This document shows positions 29,531-39,724 of a stretch of DNA of 64,000 bases, piece by piece (position 1 is the first letter of the stretch; each line of letters begins with the position of its first letter). Location: the NCBI GenBank assembly GCA_963585895.1, contig CAUZXS010004319.1, forward strand, positions 41,001 to 105,000. Direction: 5' to 3'. This DNA comes from Sepioteuthis lessoniana (lineage: Eukaryota; Mollusca; Cephalopoda; Myopsida; Loliginidae). The notes under the pieces were generated by a model. The model worked only from the letters and a program-made list of their open reading frames with translations. It was not told the origin of the DNA and did not search any database. A program made the translations under genes and the position numbers.

Positions 29531-29734
29531 AACCTAGATATTTTGAAGAGTTAATCGCTTTGGGACTGTGAAGAGCATTCTTTTAAAACAAGGGTCTCAA
29601 ACACATGGCTCGCAACTTACTTTTCTGTAGCATTCGGCAAAACAATTTTTGCGACTAATGATTTCCTAAAACTTGATAATTTATCCCTTGCCCCTTACCA
29701 TATATCTGTCAAGAGAACGCTAGCATATGCTTTG

Positions 29735-30603
29735 ATATTTGAGTCACTTTCACTTGAATGTATTTGCCTCTGCTTCTCACCAGACAGGACTTGACACAAT
29801 GATTGATTTCGATACTCAATCCGGCACGAATGCCAGACGGCCAAGCTAAGACCAAGTAAGTATTGTATTTGTCGCTGCCTCCCACCAGACAGGACTTGAC
29901 ACAAGGTCAATGACCCGAAGGCCAATTAAAGTAGGGATTAAGGAGATAGGTAGGTCGGGAACGAGCCGAGACTCGAACCCTGATGATCTGTGTAGCTCAT
30001 CGAGCCACTTAGTGCAATGTGGGCCTAATGAGCCAAGTTGGTCTTGGACCCAAATCTGGGTCCAGGCACAGATGTCTGTTTATAGCTTAAATTAGACAAG
30101 CAAGGTCTATTGCTATCCATGGGGGACAAAGGTGTCAATCTTTCGGCCTCAAATCTGCCATTGATTTCGATACTCCATCCGGCACGAATGCCAGACGGCC
30201 CAGCTAAGACCAGGTAAGTATTGTATTTGTCGCTGCCTCCCACCAGACAGGACTTGACACAAAGTCAAGAGCCCGAAGGCCGATTAAAGTGGAAATAAAG
30301 GGGAGGGGAAGGTAGGGAGCGAGCCGAGACCCGAACCCTGCTGGTCTGTGCTGCTCATCGACCCACTAAGTGCAATGTGGGTCTAATGAGGCAAGCAGTT
30401 TCATCCAAATTTAGATCCGGGCACGTATGCCGGGTTATAGCTTAAACTAGACAGCAAGGTCTAGTGCAATACATAGGGGACAAAGATCGCAGCTCGCCCA
30501 CCCGAAGGTGGCCTAACCGAAGTTAGGGGCCTTTCGGCCTCGAATCTGCCATTGATTTCGATACGAATGCCAGACGGCCCAGCTAAGACCAGGTAAGTAT
30601 GTT
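29735..30603 (-). mobile_element. Tandem SINE-G array (about 358-bp period)
   Basis: Sense is the minus strand. The tRNA-like head has box-B-like GGTTCGAGTCTC in one unit and GGTTCGGGTCTC in another. 'gctgcctcccaccagacagg' occurs at 29,874 and 30,232, and 'cggcacgaatgccagacggc' at 29,819 and 30,177, a spacing of 358. A third partial unit starts near 30,545 and a fourth partial lies at 29,735-29,800. Short frames across it are incidental. Confidence 0.8.
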
Positions 30604-30637
30604 ACTTTCACTTAAAGATCAAAATCTGAAAAATTAT

Positions 30638-30998
30638 AAGCTTGACGGCAACTACACAAGAATGCTGCGAGCAATATCGGACAAGTCCTGGAGGTAACAC
30701 CCCACAAAGCAGCAGCTATACGGCCACCAACCACCCATCACGAAAACTATCAAAGTTAGACGAACCAGATATGCAGGACTCTGCTGGAGAAGCAGAGACG
30801 AGCTCATAAGTGATGTTCTCATATGAACCCCCTCACATGGCCGAGCAAAAGCAGGGTGACTTGCTCGAACCTAAATACAGCAGCTCTGTGAAGATACGGA
30901 ATGTAGCCCCCAGGACCTGTCAGAAGCGATGAACGATTGGGTGGAGTGGCGAGAGAGGGTCAGGGATATCCGGGATGATGGCAAGACAAGTTGATGAT
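30638..30998 (+). mobile_element. LINE-G copy 6, 5'-truncated
   Basis: Starts 'cttgacggcaactacacaag' (LDGNYTR) and continues through the HLP-ITKTIKVRRTRYAG and RRDELISDV segments to 'gagagggtcagggatatccg' and a short (GAT)n end. There are frameshifts at 'tggaggtaacacc' and later. No TSD seen. Confidence 0.88.
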
Positions 30999-31120
30999 GA
31001 TATACAATTAAGAATCATTCTAAATAAAAACTTTGGCGAAATCTGCATAGGTTTGTTTCAAACATTAATTGGTGTGGAGGGTTGACTGAGTTTCTAAAAG
31101 ATTAATTTATGTAACAAAAC

Positions 31121-32215
31121 ATGAAGGATTTTTTGTTTCATGACGTGAGTAGGGGAATTTTTCACGACTCATATTGGCATGGAGGGTTTATCAGAGATGG
31201 CAGACAATAAAAACCAAAAAAAAAACTCGCGGAAATTTATATTTCTTAACGTAAGAAGAAATCATCATCATCATCATGTCGTGCCGCAGGCACGGATATC
31301 CTTGACCATCTCTCGCCACTTCTCCCTATCGTTCATCGCCTCTGGTAGGTATTCAGGGCCACATCCTGTATCCTCACATAGCTGCTGGATGTATGTTCGT
31401 GCTGGTCGTCCTGCTTTTGCCCGGCCATATGTGGGGGTTCATAGGAGTACATCACTTATGAGCTCGTCCCTGCTTCTCCAGCAGTGAGCTGCATGTCTGG
31501 TTTGTCTAACTTGGATAGTTTTCGTGATGGGAGGCAGGTAACACCCCACAAGGCACCAACTATACGGCCACCTGCCTCCCATAAAGAAGAAATAGATTTG
31601 CCAAATCATTTCGGTATTGGGAAAGTGTATCTGACAAAGAAAGGAAATAGAAAGTCACGGAAAATGTTTTGAGAGCGGTTAGGTAAGTGAATAGAAATCA
31701 TATCTGCTATTTCTTTAAATGTAATAAAACTTTAAATTTTGCTTTTGGTTTCTGTGTTTTAATAATATCTACTGCAATTTACCCAGGAAATACAATAAAG
31801 TGAACAAAAAACAACAACAACAACAAAAAAACAAAAAGCAAAAACGGAATTTATTTGTTTGCTTGTTTCATAACATGAGGAGGGATAGATTTGACAACTC
31901 ATATTGTCGTGGTGGGTGTATTTGAGGCGACAAACAACTAACACACACAAAAGATCATGAGAAAATTCGTTTTGTTTTATAATGTAAGAAGAAATGGATT
32001 TGTCAAATTATAAGTGTTAAGTATTCTTAATATATCAGACAATACACAAATAGAAATTCATGGAAAATGTTTGAGAGTAGATTGTTGAATAAACAGAAAT
32101 TATATCTGCTATTTCTTTAAATGTGATAAAACTTTCAGTTTTGCTTTAGTTTTTCTGTTTTAATAACATTTATAGTAAAGTTTGTTGCAATTTACCAATG
32201 AAATGCAATAAAACG
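31121..32215 (+). repeat. Two-copy tandem duplication, first copy split by LINE-G
   Basis: Copy 1 (31,121-31,262 + 31,584-31,800) and copy 2 (31,860-32,215) share 'aagaagaaat' + 'gatttg', 'tatctgctatttctttaaat' and 'aacttt' + 'agttttgctt' in order, plus 'gcaatttacc'. An earlier partial copy may begin near 31,050. Non-coding. Copy 2 shows the pre-insertion state. Confidence 0.75.
31263..31583 (-). mobile_element. LINE-G copy 7 with 5' inversion and 10-bp TSD
   Basis: 3' tail (ATC)n at 31,263, then the standard minus-sense LINE-G to 'gttttcgtgatgggaggcag' at 31,541. There the orientation flips. The next 40 bases, 'caccccacaaggcaccaact' and 'atacggccacctgcctccca', are the adjacent upstream LINE segment in the opposite strand. 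The TSD AAGAAGAAAT lies at 31,253-31,262 and 31,584-31,593. A 5' inversion within one TSD is the hallmark of twin priming. Confidence 0.93.
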
Positions 32216-32330
32216 GGGGGAAAACCGGAATTCTTCAAAAGATAAGTTCAGGAAAAGTTGAAACAGAAAATTTGTCCCGCTATATTTTGTACTAATTTAT
32301 ATATCTCACTGGTATTCAAATATGTTTTTA

Positions 32331-32620
32331 TAGGTGCCAGTAGTGTAATGGTTATCGCCGGAGGAAATGAACACAGTGATGTGAGTTCAAATCTTGGACG
32401 AAGCTGATTGCATTTCACAAAGCCCTGATACCCTCGGGAAAGGTAGGAATCCTCTTATTCTCTCTCCGGCTATGGGTAAATAGCAGAGCTGATTGGGTTC
32501 TTCAACCTTAGTTAGGCAGCCAGTATAGGAGAAAGAAAAATTTGAATCCAAACCTGTTAAATTCCGCAAAAACATTGACCCTGTGTCACATCCTACCCAG
32601 ACGGAGGGGTTGGTAAATAC
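32331..32620 (+). mobile_element. SINE-B, full length
   Basis: 'aggtgccagtagtgtaatgg', box-B-like GAGTTCAAATCT, 'ccggctatgggtaaatagca', 'gacggaggggttggtaaata'. No certain TSD. The 88-codon minus frame is incidental. Confidence 0.88.
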
Positions 32621-32809
32621 ATATGTGTATTCATTTTTATAAAAAAAAAACATCTTGCAGCCAATTAGCTTTATTTCAGATTAGCATTATAGCTTGAAGA
32701 AATTACTCCCTACCCATCTCATATTACTTTTGACCCATTGTACCACTCCTCCAAGACGGAATAAGCCTGTGTCCTTGAGTTTGAGACTCATACTTTAAAC
32801 ATGATCTGA

Positions 32810-33290
32810 TAAGGCATATAGTGATATGCAAAATAGAATAATCGATTTTCAACACTGTGATCGATATTAAGCCTTCTCTCAGACATCGTATTTGAAGAAA
32901 TACCCACTCCACAAAATCGAACACACCTCACAGTAGCATTAGCAACAGTCTCCATCCCAACGTTTAAGCAAAAAGATGTCAAATCATTTTATTCTTTTAT
33001 AATCATGTATATTTATTAGTATTTACGAAGTCTTTCTTCGTCTGGCAGGCAAACTAAACTACTATACATGTTCATTGTTGCTTAAGAATCAGTCGAGAAT
33101 CAGTGCTTTAAAGGTTACTAGGAATTTTCTCCGTTTACTTAGACTGGCACACGTACGGCCTCATGTTGCTGACAGTACCTGCTGTTTCTAAATATTCACC
33201 CATCAAAATATTGAACAGGCTCATCGTTGCTTCATTTCGGTGATTTAACGGAAACCAGTGCTTTTAGATTAAGTTGATCGTAAGTTTTTA
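32810..33290 (+). repeat. Dispersed repeat Y, copy 1
   Basis: 'agtgatatgcaaaatagaat' + 'aatcgatttt', 'gaatttgaagaaatac'-like, 'caaatcatttt', 'gacagtacctgctgttt' and 'cggtgatttaacg' match 59,640-60,190 in order. No coding sense. It may be a large non-autonomous element. Confidence 0.6.
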
Positions 33291-33309
33291 ATGGGCGTAT
33301 TCTTGTTTC

Positions 33310-33383
33310 GGTTGGTTGGTCTTACGGCATGTCAATCCGTCTCGGGCTATTTTATACCGAAGTCATTTAAACAATTATAGTCT
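33310..33383 (-). repeat. CR/SINE-C type tail, antisense
   Basis: 'cggttggttggtcttacggc' + 'atgtcaatccg'. Degenerate. Confidence 0.45.
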
Positions 33384-33397
33384 CCAATTATTTATGG

Positions 33398-33635
33398 GGA
33401 TGTCCTCGTGGTGTAATGGTTAAATCTATGGACTGCGGGATCGTAGTAAGCGAGTTCATACTCCAGTTGCCCTATTACGTTCACTTTCGGGCAAATACCC
33501 CTGGGAAAAGTATGAACCCCCTTTATCCTCGCAGTTATGGGTTAATAGTACCACTACTGTTCTTCTAGAAGAATGGCTTTGGCTATTAAATAACCTATGA
33601 AGGTTGATATGCCATTAAACAAAGAAATAATCAAA
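33398..33635 (+). mobile_element. SINE-C, full length, with 14-bp TSD
   Basis: Head 'ggatgtcctcgtggtgtaat', box-A-like TGGTGTAATGG, box-B-like GAGTTCATACTCC, 'cagttatgggttaatagtac', 'cttctagaagaatggctttg', tail 'aggttgatatgccattaaac' + 'aaagaaataa'. A perfect TSD CCAATTATTTATGG lies at 33,384-33,397 and 33,636-33,649. Best defined member of the family. Confidence 0.95.
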
Positions 33636-33714
33636 CCAATTATTTATGGTACAAATATGTATTTTTAAAATGTATCTTCAAAATCATTATAAACAGATGA
33701 AAACTTTATAATTA

Positions 33715-34010
33715 CAGCCCAGTCAGCTGGGGCTGTAGAATACACCGACTGCATCTCTGCAGAGAAGTAAGACCCCCATCTCTATCGAGTATCCTTTATA
33801 TGACACTAAAGCTGCATCTGATGATGAGCCTCTAATCATGTAGCTTTGGGGAACATAGAATACACCTTCCTTGCCATTACTCCCAGGTCCACCTTAATCC
33901 GGAGTGGTAGTACTTGATATGGGTCTATTTGTGGGTCAAATAGAACTGTTTGACCATCTAACTGTGTGCAAGAAAATGACTGAAGTTTAATTGAGTCAGT
34001 GGTACGCAGC
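33715..34010 (+). mobile_element. CR element, sense, tail missing
   Basis: Head 'cagtcagctggggctgtaga' + 'atacaccgactg', 'gcatctctgcagagaagtaa', 'tcatgtagctttgggg', 'ctcccaggtccacct', 'ggagtggtagtac', 'gtgggtcaaatagaactg'. Confidence 0.8.
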
Positions 34011-34089
34011 GATGCTTGGAATAATTTAAATGTGTCCAAACAAATTAGCTCTAAATTCTTAAAAGATAAAATATCCCACAAACTATATT

Positions 34090-34310
34090 CTTAAAAATTT
34101 AACTGTGAAAAAAAATCACTGATATTCAGTTAAATTGTTACTATTTCATTGCAATACTTGAAATCAGTTAACAGCGTGCAAATGTTTAATTGTAAATAGA
34201 ATTATTAGTGTTTGATAGAAATACTTGAAACCATTTAACTGTATGTAAACAAATGAGTTCTGGCTCGTTTAGAAATGTTATTTACAAACTATTCGTTTCC
34301 AAATCATATA
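34090..34310. repeat. Minisatellite-2, degenerate units
   Basis: 'caatacttgaaatcagttaa', 'aatacttgaaaccatttaac', 'caaacaaatgagttctggct', ending 'aaactattcgtttccaaatc'. Same end as at 5.59 and 50.25 kb. Confidence 0.6.
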
Positions 34311-34374
34311 TATTCAACTTATATGCATGAACAGAATTCAACATGAAATAACCAACAAGGTTCAGTTTGTTGAT

Positions 34375-34545
34375 TGGTTGGATTTAATGGCACATCAACC
34401 TCTATAGGTTATTTAATGCCAAAGCCTTTTTACACATATATTATATATATGATTTGTAAACGCATATTTCTAGGTTGGTGATGGTTGGGTTTTATGGCAA
34501 ATTAACCTCTTCAGGGTCATTGAGTGTCAAATTCTGATATGTATG
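34375..34545 (-). repeat. Two antisense CR/SINE-C tails
   Basis: 'ggatttaatggcacatcaac' + 'ggttatttaatgccaaagcc' at 34,378, and 'gggttttatggcaaattaac' at 34,488. Confidence 0.6.
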
Positions 34546-34639
34546 TATTTATATATATATAAATGAATATCAATTGTAAATAAATAGTCCGGAATTAGTG
34601 TTTTAAAATAGGTCAAAGCTTTTTGTTTATATAAACTTG

Positions 34640-34857
34640 ATAGCCGAAGGTATTGGTAACACAGTCTATATCTTTAATAGGAGGCCAATTGTTTTTAAGA
34701 AGTTGATTATGTTTTTGAGCGCATTTTTAAAAAATAGTTCCTTCATGCTGTTTGCCTTGTAAAACTTTTTCCTGATGTGGTAGAGTTTTGTGCATTCTAT
34801 CAAAATGTGCTTGATTAAGTATTGGCTTCCACATGGACATTTTGGGGTAACCAACAA
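34640..34857 (-). mobile_element. LINE C-terminal fragment (Jockey/CR1-like)
   Basis: The minus-strand frame has CPCGSQYLIKHILIECTKLY, then a lysine-rich helix and NIINFLKTIGLLLKI then stop. C-x-C-G ... H-I-L-x-E-C near the end, followed by IINFLK-IGL, is the typical C-terminus of Jockey/CR1-type LINE reverse transcriptases. It is 5'-truncated and distinct from LINE-G, -R and -T. Confidence 0.75.
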
Positions 34858-35039
34858 GGTTTGATATGCCGTAAAATATAACGAACGAACTTACTAGCCA
34901 ACAGTAGTTTAATTGTAAAGTCGATATTTGAAGAGCTAATGTATTAGATAAAGTTCACAAGCATTTCAAATGGCAAAACTCTTTGTACTTAGTTAATTAA
35001 TTCATGTAGTTTGAAGGTTTTTTTTTTTTCTGACTACTC

Positions 35040-35490
35040 ACACCAAGTTATTTCAGACAATTCTCAAGCCTATCGTTTTATATAATAATAAGTTGGATTG
35101 TTAAGCGTATTCTAAGGTATTCATATGAAAAGAAAAAGGCTTTAAAATGTTTTCTGACGGGCGTATTACCATGATGCAGTGGAAATTTACTAAGCTTTTT
35201 GCTTAGATGTGGCACAAAGCCATATGAAAGGGGCACCCAATGAGACTCGAACTCACTCGTGTAGGTTTGCTAGTCGAGCTTGCTAACCATTACACCACCA
35301 GAGGCGCCTCGTATTATCATGATGCAGTGGCTCGCAAGCTAACCTAGTAAAATCTGTTGTTGTAAAATCGATCCCCACGAGGTGGACTTGTAGACAGTAA
35401 ATATTCATTACTTCCATTGTGAGGTCATTACTAATTGGATGACCCTGACTTATGTCTTTGTTTCGTTTGGTTCGTCTCTTCAACGGCATT
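35040..35490 (+). mobile_element. SINE-D element, copy 1, split by SINE-E
   Basis: 'aagcctatcgttttat', 'attgttaagcgtattct', 'attcatatga' and, after the insertion, 'gtaaaatcgatccccacgag', 'aaatattcattacttccatt', 'gtgaggtcattact' match 56,660-56,960. The element has a degraded tRNA-like head and a tail 'tttgtttcgtttggttcgtc'. Confidence 0.75.
35183..35309 (-). mobile_element. SINE-E, short tRNA-derived SINE with 21-bp TSD
   Basis: The minus strand begins AGGCGCCTCTGGTGGTGTAA. Box-A-like TGGTGTAATGG and box-B-like GAGTTCGAGTCTC follow, the first and last seven bases of the head can pair as in an acceptor stem, and the 3' end is 'tttgtgccacatctaagc' + 'aaaaagcttagtaaattt'. The direct repeat at 35,162-35,182 and 35,310-35,330 (21 bp, one mismatch) is the TSD. 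Total about 127 bp. The anticodon arm does not fold well, so it is not a working tRNA. Confidence 0.9.
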
Positions 35491-35639
35491 ACAAAGCTTT
35501 AAATTTTAAAAATTCAAATTCAACACTTATATTGCTATAGCACAAATATAGTTAGTAGATTTAGGAGAATATTTTTAAATGTAACTTTTTTTTCAATATA
35601 GAGGTATGCTTTTAGATTCTTTAATATCTAATCCTTTGT

Positions 35640-35810
35640 AAACAATTACATCTTTAAGTAACACTTCTTAATACAACTATTGGCGCACAGTTATACAGTT
35701 TCAAGTATTCCTATCAAATACTAATAATTTATATATAGTTATATGGTTTTGAATAACCAATCTTATTAAAAACAATCGTTTGTTTACCGGTAGTTGCTGG
35801 GTTTTAAATA
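35640..35810. repeat. Minisatellite-2
   Basis: 'cagtttcaagtattcctatc' + 'aaatactaataattta' and 'atggttttgaataacc'. Confidence 0.6.
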
Positions 35811-35844
35811 TTCATAATTAATTTGAACACTTAAGTTTCAAGCT

Positions 35845-35930
35845 GGTTCGTTGGTCGATGATTGGTTGGTTGGTTTTGTGGAATATCTATCATTGCTGAA
35901 GTATTTAATGCCGAAGCCAGTGTTTTTATC
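35845..35930 (-). repeat. CR/SINE-C type tail, antisense
   Basis: 'ggttggttggttttgtggaa' + 'tatctatcattgctg' + 'tatttaatgccgaagcc'. Confidence 0.6.
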
Positions 35931-35974
35931 TTTATTTTGAAGCAATTGTATGGTTTCAGTTAACTGTTCATGTG

Positions 35975-36652
35975 TAATTATACCAATAATAGATAAGACG
36001 CAACAAAATAGCCGGTGTAGGTTATGCGGTGATAGAGACGAAACAATCAATAACACAATAAGCGAATACGTACATCAAATTAGCATAGAAAGAGTATAAG
36101 ACTAGACACGACTGGATGGGCAAGGTGATCCGCTGGGAAGTGTGCAAGAATTTGACTATACTACTAAATTCTATTTGCACAACTCAGAATCCGTCCTGGA
36201 CAACGAGACACACAAAATTCTCTGGCATTTTGAGACTCAAACGTATCACCTAATCTCGGCCAGACGACCAGATCTAGTTATGGTAAAGAAAGAAAAAAAA
36301 ATGAACCTGCCGAATAGTGGAGGTTGTCATTTCGGCTGATTACATGGTAAAACTAGAGGAAGGCGAAAAAAGAGATATATACCTGGACCTTGTAAAAGAA
36401 CTGAAAAACTATGGAACATGAAAGTTACGGTGATACCAACTGTAATTGGTGTCCTTGGTACTGTCACCAAAGGATTGGTATAGGGACTGGAGGACTTTGA
36501 AACCAGAGGACGAGTGGAGACCATTCAAACTACAGCATTGTTGAGATCAGCCAGAATATTGAGAAGAGTTCTGGAGACTTGAGGAGACTTGCTGTCACTG
36601 TCATGTCACGCTAAAGCTGGTGTGAAAAACTCAAATGAATAAAATAATAATA
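35975..36652 (+). mobile_element. LINE-R copy 4: zinc-knuckle plus endonuclease region, decayed
   Basis: Plus strand. CRLCGDRDETINN-like zinc-knuckle (the usual following H and C have become N and Y), then DPLGSVQEFDYTTKFYLHNS, ESVLDNETHKILWHFETQTY, LISARRPDLVMVK. A frameshift follows, then a VIPTVIGVLGTVTKGLV-like segment and TTALLRSARILRRVLET. RPD of the R2-type endonuclease is intact but the frame is broken after it. It ends in 'ataaaataataataat'. Confidence 0.88.
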
Positions 36653-36890
36653 ATGGAGTTGACGGTGATACCAATTGTAATTGGTGTACTCTGAACAATC
36701 TCCAAAAACTTGGTGTTTACTAAATCTGGAAGACTTAGAAATCAGAGGACAAGTGGTGACTACAACACCATTAAGATCGGTTGGAATATAGACAAGGGTT
36801 CCGGAGGATTGAGCAGACTTCCTATTACTCATACTCCTGTGAAAGACCACCAGTTAAAGCTGGTATGAAAAGCTCCCGAGAAGTAACAAT
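36653..36890 (+). mobile_element. LINE-R copy 5: 3' fragment, head-to-tail with copy 4
   Basis: Begins within the (AAT)n tail of copy 4 and repeats 'acggtgataccaattgtaat' + 'tggtgtact', 'ggaagacttagaaatcagag', ending 'gctggtatgaaaagctc'. No frame. Confidence 0.82.
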
Positions 36891-37262
36891 GATAATTTGT
36901 ACGCAAACTATTATACAGTTTCAAGTATTCTTATCTAACACGAATAATTTGCAGCCAATTATATGGTTTCTAGTATTCTTGATACTAATAATTTTCACGT
37001 TGTTGCAAAGTTTTAAGTATCCCTATCTAATACTTATAATTTGTACATAGTTATATGGATTCATATATTTCAAGAAATTATATGGTTCCAAGTAACCAAT
37101 ATTCATCATTTGTTGTCAATTATATCTTCAAAAAACTATTTTTGATACAAATAATTTATTGTAATATCAGATCAGATATTTCTATTTAATACAACTAATT
37201 TGTACACAGTTATATGGTATCAAGTATTCCAATCTAATAATAATAATTACATGTTTTCAATT
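36891..37262. repeat. Minisatellite-2, about six degenerate units
   Basis: Repeated 'agttatatggtttcaagtat' + 'tcctatctaatactaataat' + 'ttgtacac'. Unit length varies around 48-60 bases. Confidence 0.75.
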
Positions 37263-37267
37263 AATTG

Positions 37268-37468
37268 TCCCGATTCAATCTCAGGTCGAGTTATACCAAA
37301 GACTCAAAAAGTGGTACTTGATACGTTCTTGCTTAACACTCAGCTTCATAAGATACGTTTCAAGGGTAAAGTGGGGCAATCCAGGGAATGGAGTAGCGCC
37401 CTCCTCTACACCTCGGTGTAGTAGCTATTAAAAAGGGAGCTTTCGACTTCGGTTACCAACTTTATTTA
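37268..37468 (+). mobile_element. SINE-A, head truncated
   Basis: Starts at the box B region ('gattcaatctcaggtcgagt'), then 'cttgcttaacactcagc', 'acacctcggtgtagtagcta', and 'ggttaccaactttatttact'. Confidence 0.85.
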
Positions 37469-37482
37469 CTAATATGGCTTCA

Positions 37483-37712
37483 TATACACACGGGGAATCC
37501 CTGTGGCGTTATGGCTAACATGGTCGAAGTAAGCGAGTTCGGTATACAGTCGTTTATATTACGTTCACTTTCGGACAAATACCCATGTGAAAAGTATGAA
37601 CACATTTATTCGCTTATGCTATGGATTAAATAATATCACTTCTGTTCTTCGGCAAGGATGGCTATGGCATTAAATAACCCACGAAAGTTGATATGCCATT
37701 AAACGAAGAGCA
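37483..37712 (+). mobile_element. SINE-C, diverged
   Basis: 'ggggaatccctgtggcgtta', 'gttcactttcggacaaatac', 'cttcggcaaggatggctatg', 'gttgatatgccattaaacga'. Confidence 0.82.
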
Positions 37713-37742
37713 CAAATCAGTTATAACTGCCCAATACTAATA

Positions 37743-37880
37743 ATTTTGACATGGATCTATTTGACACGTAGATGGGGTCCGGATCAGAGTGGTCCCGGGA
37801 GTAATGGCAATGAAGGTGCGACTCGACATTCTTGAAAGATCCAGAAACGGACCCAGTTTTATACCAAGGATCAAGACATA
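37743..37880 (-). mobile_element. CR body fragment, antisense
   Basis: 'cggatcagagtggtcccggg' + 'agtaatggcaatgaagg'. Confidence 0.6.
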
Positions 37881-38027
37881 TTCTTGCGTCCCAATCTGCG
37901 TATAAACGGGTTATTTAAATAAAGGGAGGAACTTCCTGATAATTTCAGAGTTTTGTTTAATGGTTTTATCACGGTCGGGAACAATGATTCCCATATCATT
38001 CCTGCATTTTGATATATAAATATATAT

Positions 38028-38028
38028 G

Positions 38029-38080
<52 letters not shown>

Positions 38081-38083
38081 ACT
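38028..38083. repeat. (TA)n microsatellite
   Basis: TA tract ending in ACACAC. Confidence 0.97.
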
Positions 38084-38209
38084 ATAATCATGGAGAAAAT
38101 TTCCCATAATGCATTTATATGTTTTCTCAAATTGTTATTATCAACTTGGCCACGGGCCAATCACATGATTTTTAAATGAGAAAAACTTTGGTAAAACTTT
38201 CTTTATTTT

Positions 38210-38610
38210 TAAATTTCTTTCTTTTTTTTTGGTGTATCTTTTTCATTATTTGTCTCTCTCTTTTACCTTCATAAATCCCTTTTTAATTAATGTTTTTCTT
38301 TTCATGATTTTAAATTTCTTTCTTTCTTTCTTCCTTTCTTTCTTTCTTTCTTTAAAAATTCTATTTTTCTTCCTCAAATTTTTTCTTTTTTTTTTTTCCT
38401 TTCAACTTTCTTTCTTTCTTTAAAGTTTTTTTTATTTTTTCCATAATTTTTTTTTAGTTTCGTTTATATTTGACATCTTTATTTTTTTTTTCTTTTTTCT
38501 CTGTGTTTTTTCGTTCGTCCACTCCTTGTCTGGTTGTTTCTTTTTTACATAAAAAAATATATTTTTTCTTTCATAATTATTTCTTTGATTTTGTTCATAT
38601 TGTATATATT

Positions 38611-38662
<52 letters not shown>

Positions 38663-38714
38663 TCCGTTTATAGTCATCATATTCCTTCTTTCTTTCCGTT
38701 TATAGTCAACATAT

Positions 38715-38750
<36 letters not shown>

Positions 38751-38835
38751 TTATAGTCGACATGTTCACCCTTTCTTTCTTTCTTTTTTTATAGTTGTCA
38801 TTTTCACTCTTTCTTTCTTTCTTTCTTTCTGTAAT
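38210..38835. repeat. Pyrimidine (CTTT)n tract
   Basis: Long T/C-rich region with several pure (CTTT)n or (TTTC)n blocks at about 38,317-38,352, 38,608-38,665, 38,713-38,752 and 38,809-38,830. 'ttccgtttatagtcatcata', 'ttccgtttatagtcaacata' and 'cttttatagtcgacatgttc' form a higher-order duplication of block plus spacer. Phe/Ser/Leu-rich and Lys/Glu/Arg-rich frames over it are artefacts. Confidence 0.95.
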
Positions 38836-39384
38836 TTACTGGAATACAATTAAGCTCTTTGTCTCCCATGTGTGTTTTCTTGTATACTCACCATGCTTGA
38901 ACGGGCGAATAGACACTTACTAGAACTTCCATCGAGCTCTCAACAATAGGAAATGGGCAGAACAACATCCAGTCATGTGATCATTATAGTTTCCTTTCTT
39001 GCGCATAATGTCCTCTCTTTGTTTTGTTCTCCAACGTGCTTAGGGCCGAGCCGTCGTCACATTGCCAATGTGTAAAAAAACAAACAAAAACAGCCAGTGT
39101 CTCTACATGATCACATTAATATATTCCGTAAACATTTTTTCCCTAACGTCTATTTCTTGCTTTGATTAATAGTTTCACTTCCTCTCTATCGTTTCATATA
39201 TTTTTTGTTAAAACGCTTACGGCTGCTGGGTCAATTAAAAAAAAAAATAATTGGCTCGCTTAGTTTTGCTAGTGCTGTGAATTTGATCCTCACGTGTGCC
39301 CAAACCTGTTGCTATATGTCGGTATATTCTGTTTTCATACTGGCATTTGGACTGAGATAAAAAGTATAGGTATATATCAAACCC

Positions 39385-39650
39385 CCACAGTACCGAAAAA
39401 GATATGGCACAGGGTCGATTTTTAAGAGAAGTTAAGCTGATTATAATTCAGTTTTTCCTTCTCCTAGACTGGTCACCTTAACAATGGTGTAGAGCCCTGT
39501 CTGTACTATAGAATTAGAGGATAATAGATAGTCATGTCTTTCCAGAGGGCATTAACGCGAAGTGAAACGCGAACAACCTAGATCAGGATTTGAATTTGGA
39601 TCACCGATTCCATTTCCTTTGATAATAACCGTCACGATATGCAAGCCTCC
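39385..39650 (-). mobile_element. SINE-B, diverged
   Basis: 'agggtcgatttttaagagaa', 'tttttccttctcctagactg', 'gataataaccgtcacg'. Reverse orientation. Confidence 0.7.
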
Positions 39651-39724
39651 CGAAATCTGAAAATTAGGGGCTATCGTTATAAAGACAGAACAAACCCAAT
39701 TAAACAGAATATTAGCCCGAAGAG

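Noticed and set aside
35232..35309. Functional tRNA gene on the minus strand
   Set aside because: Acceptor and T arms can pair, but the anticodon region does not form a 5-bp stem with a 7-base loop, and it is bounded by a SINE TSD.
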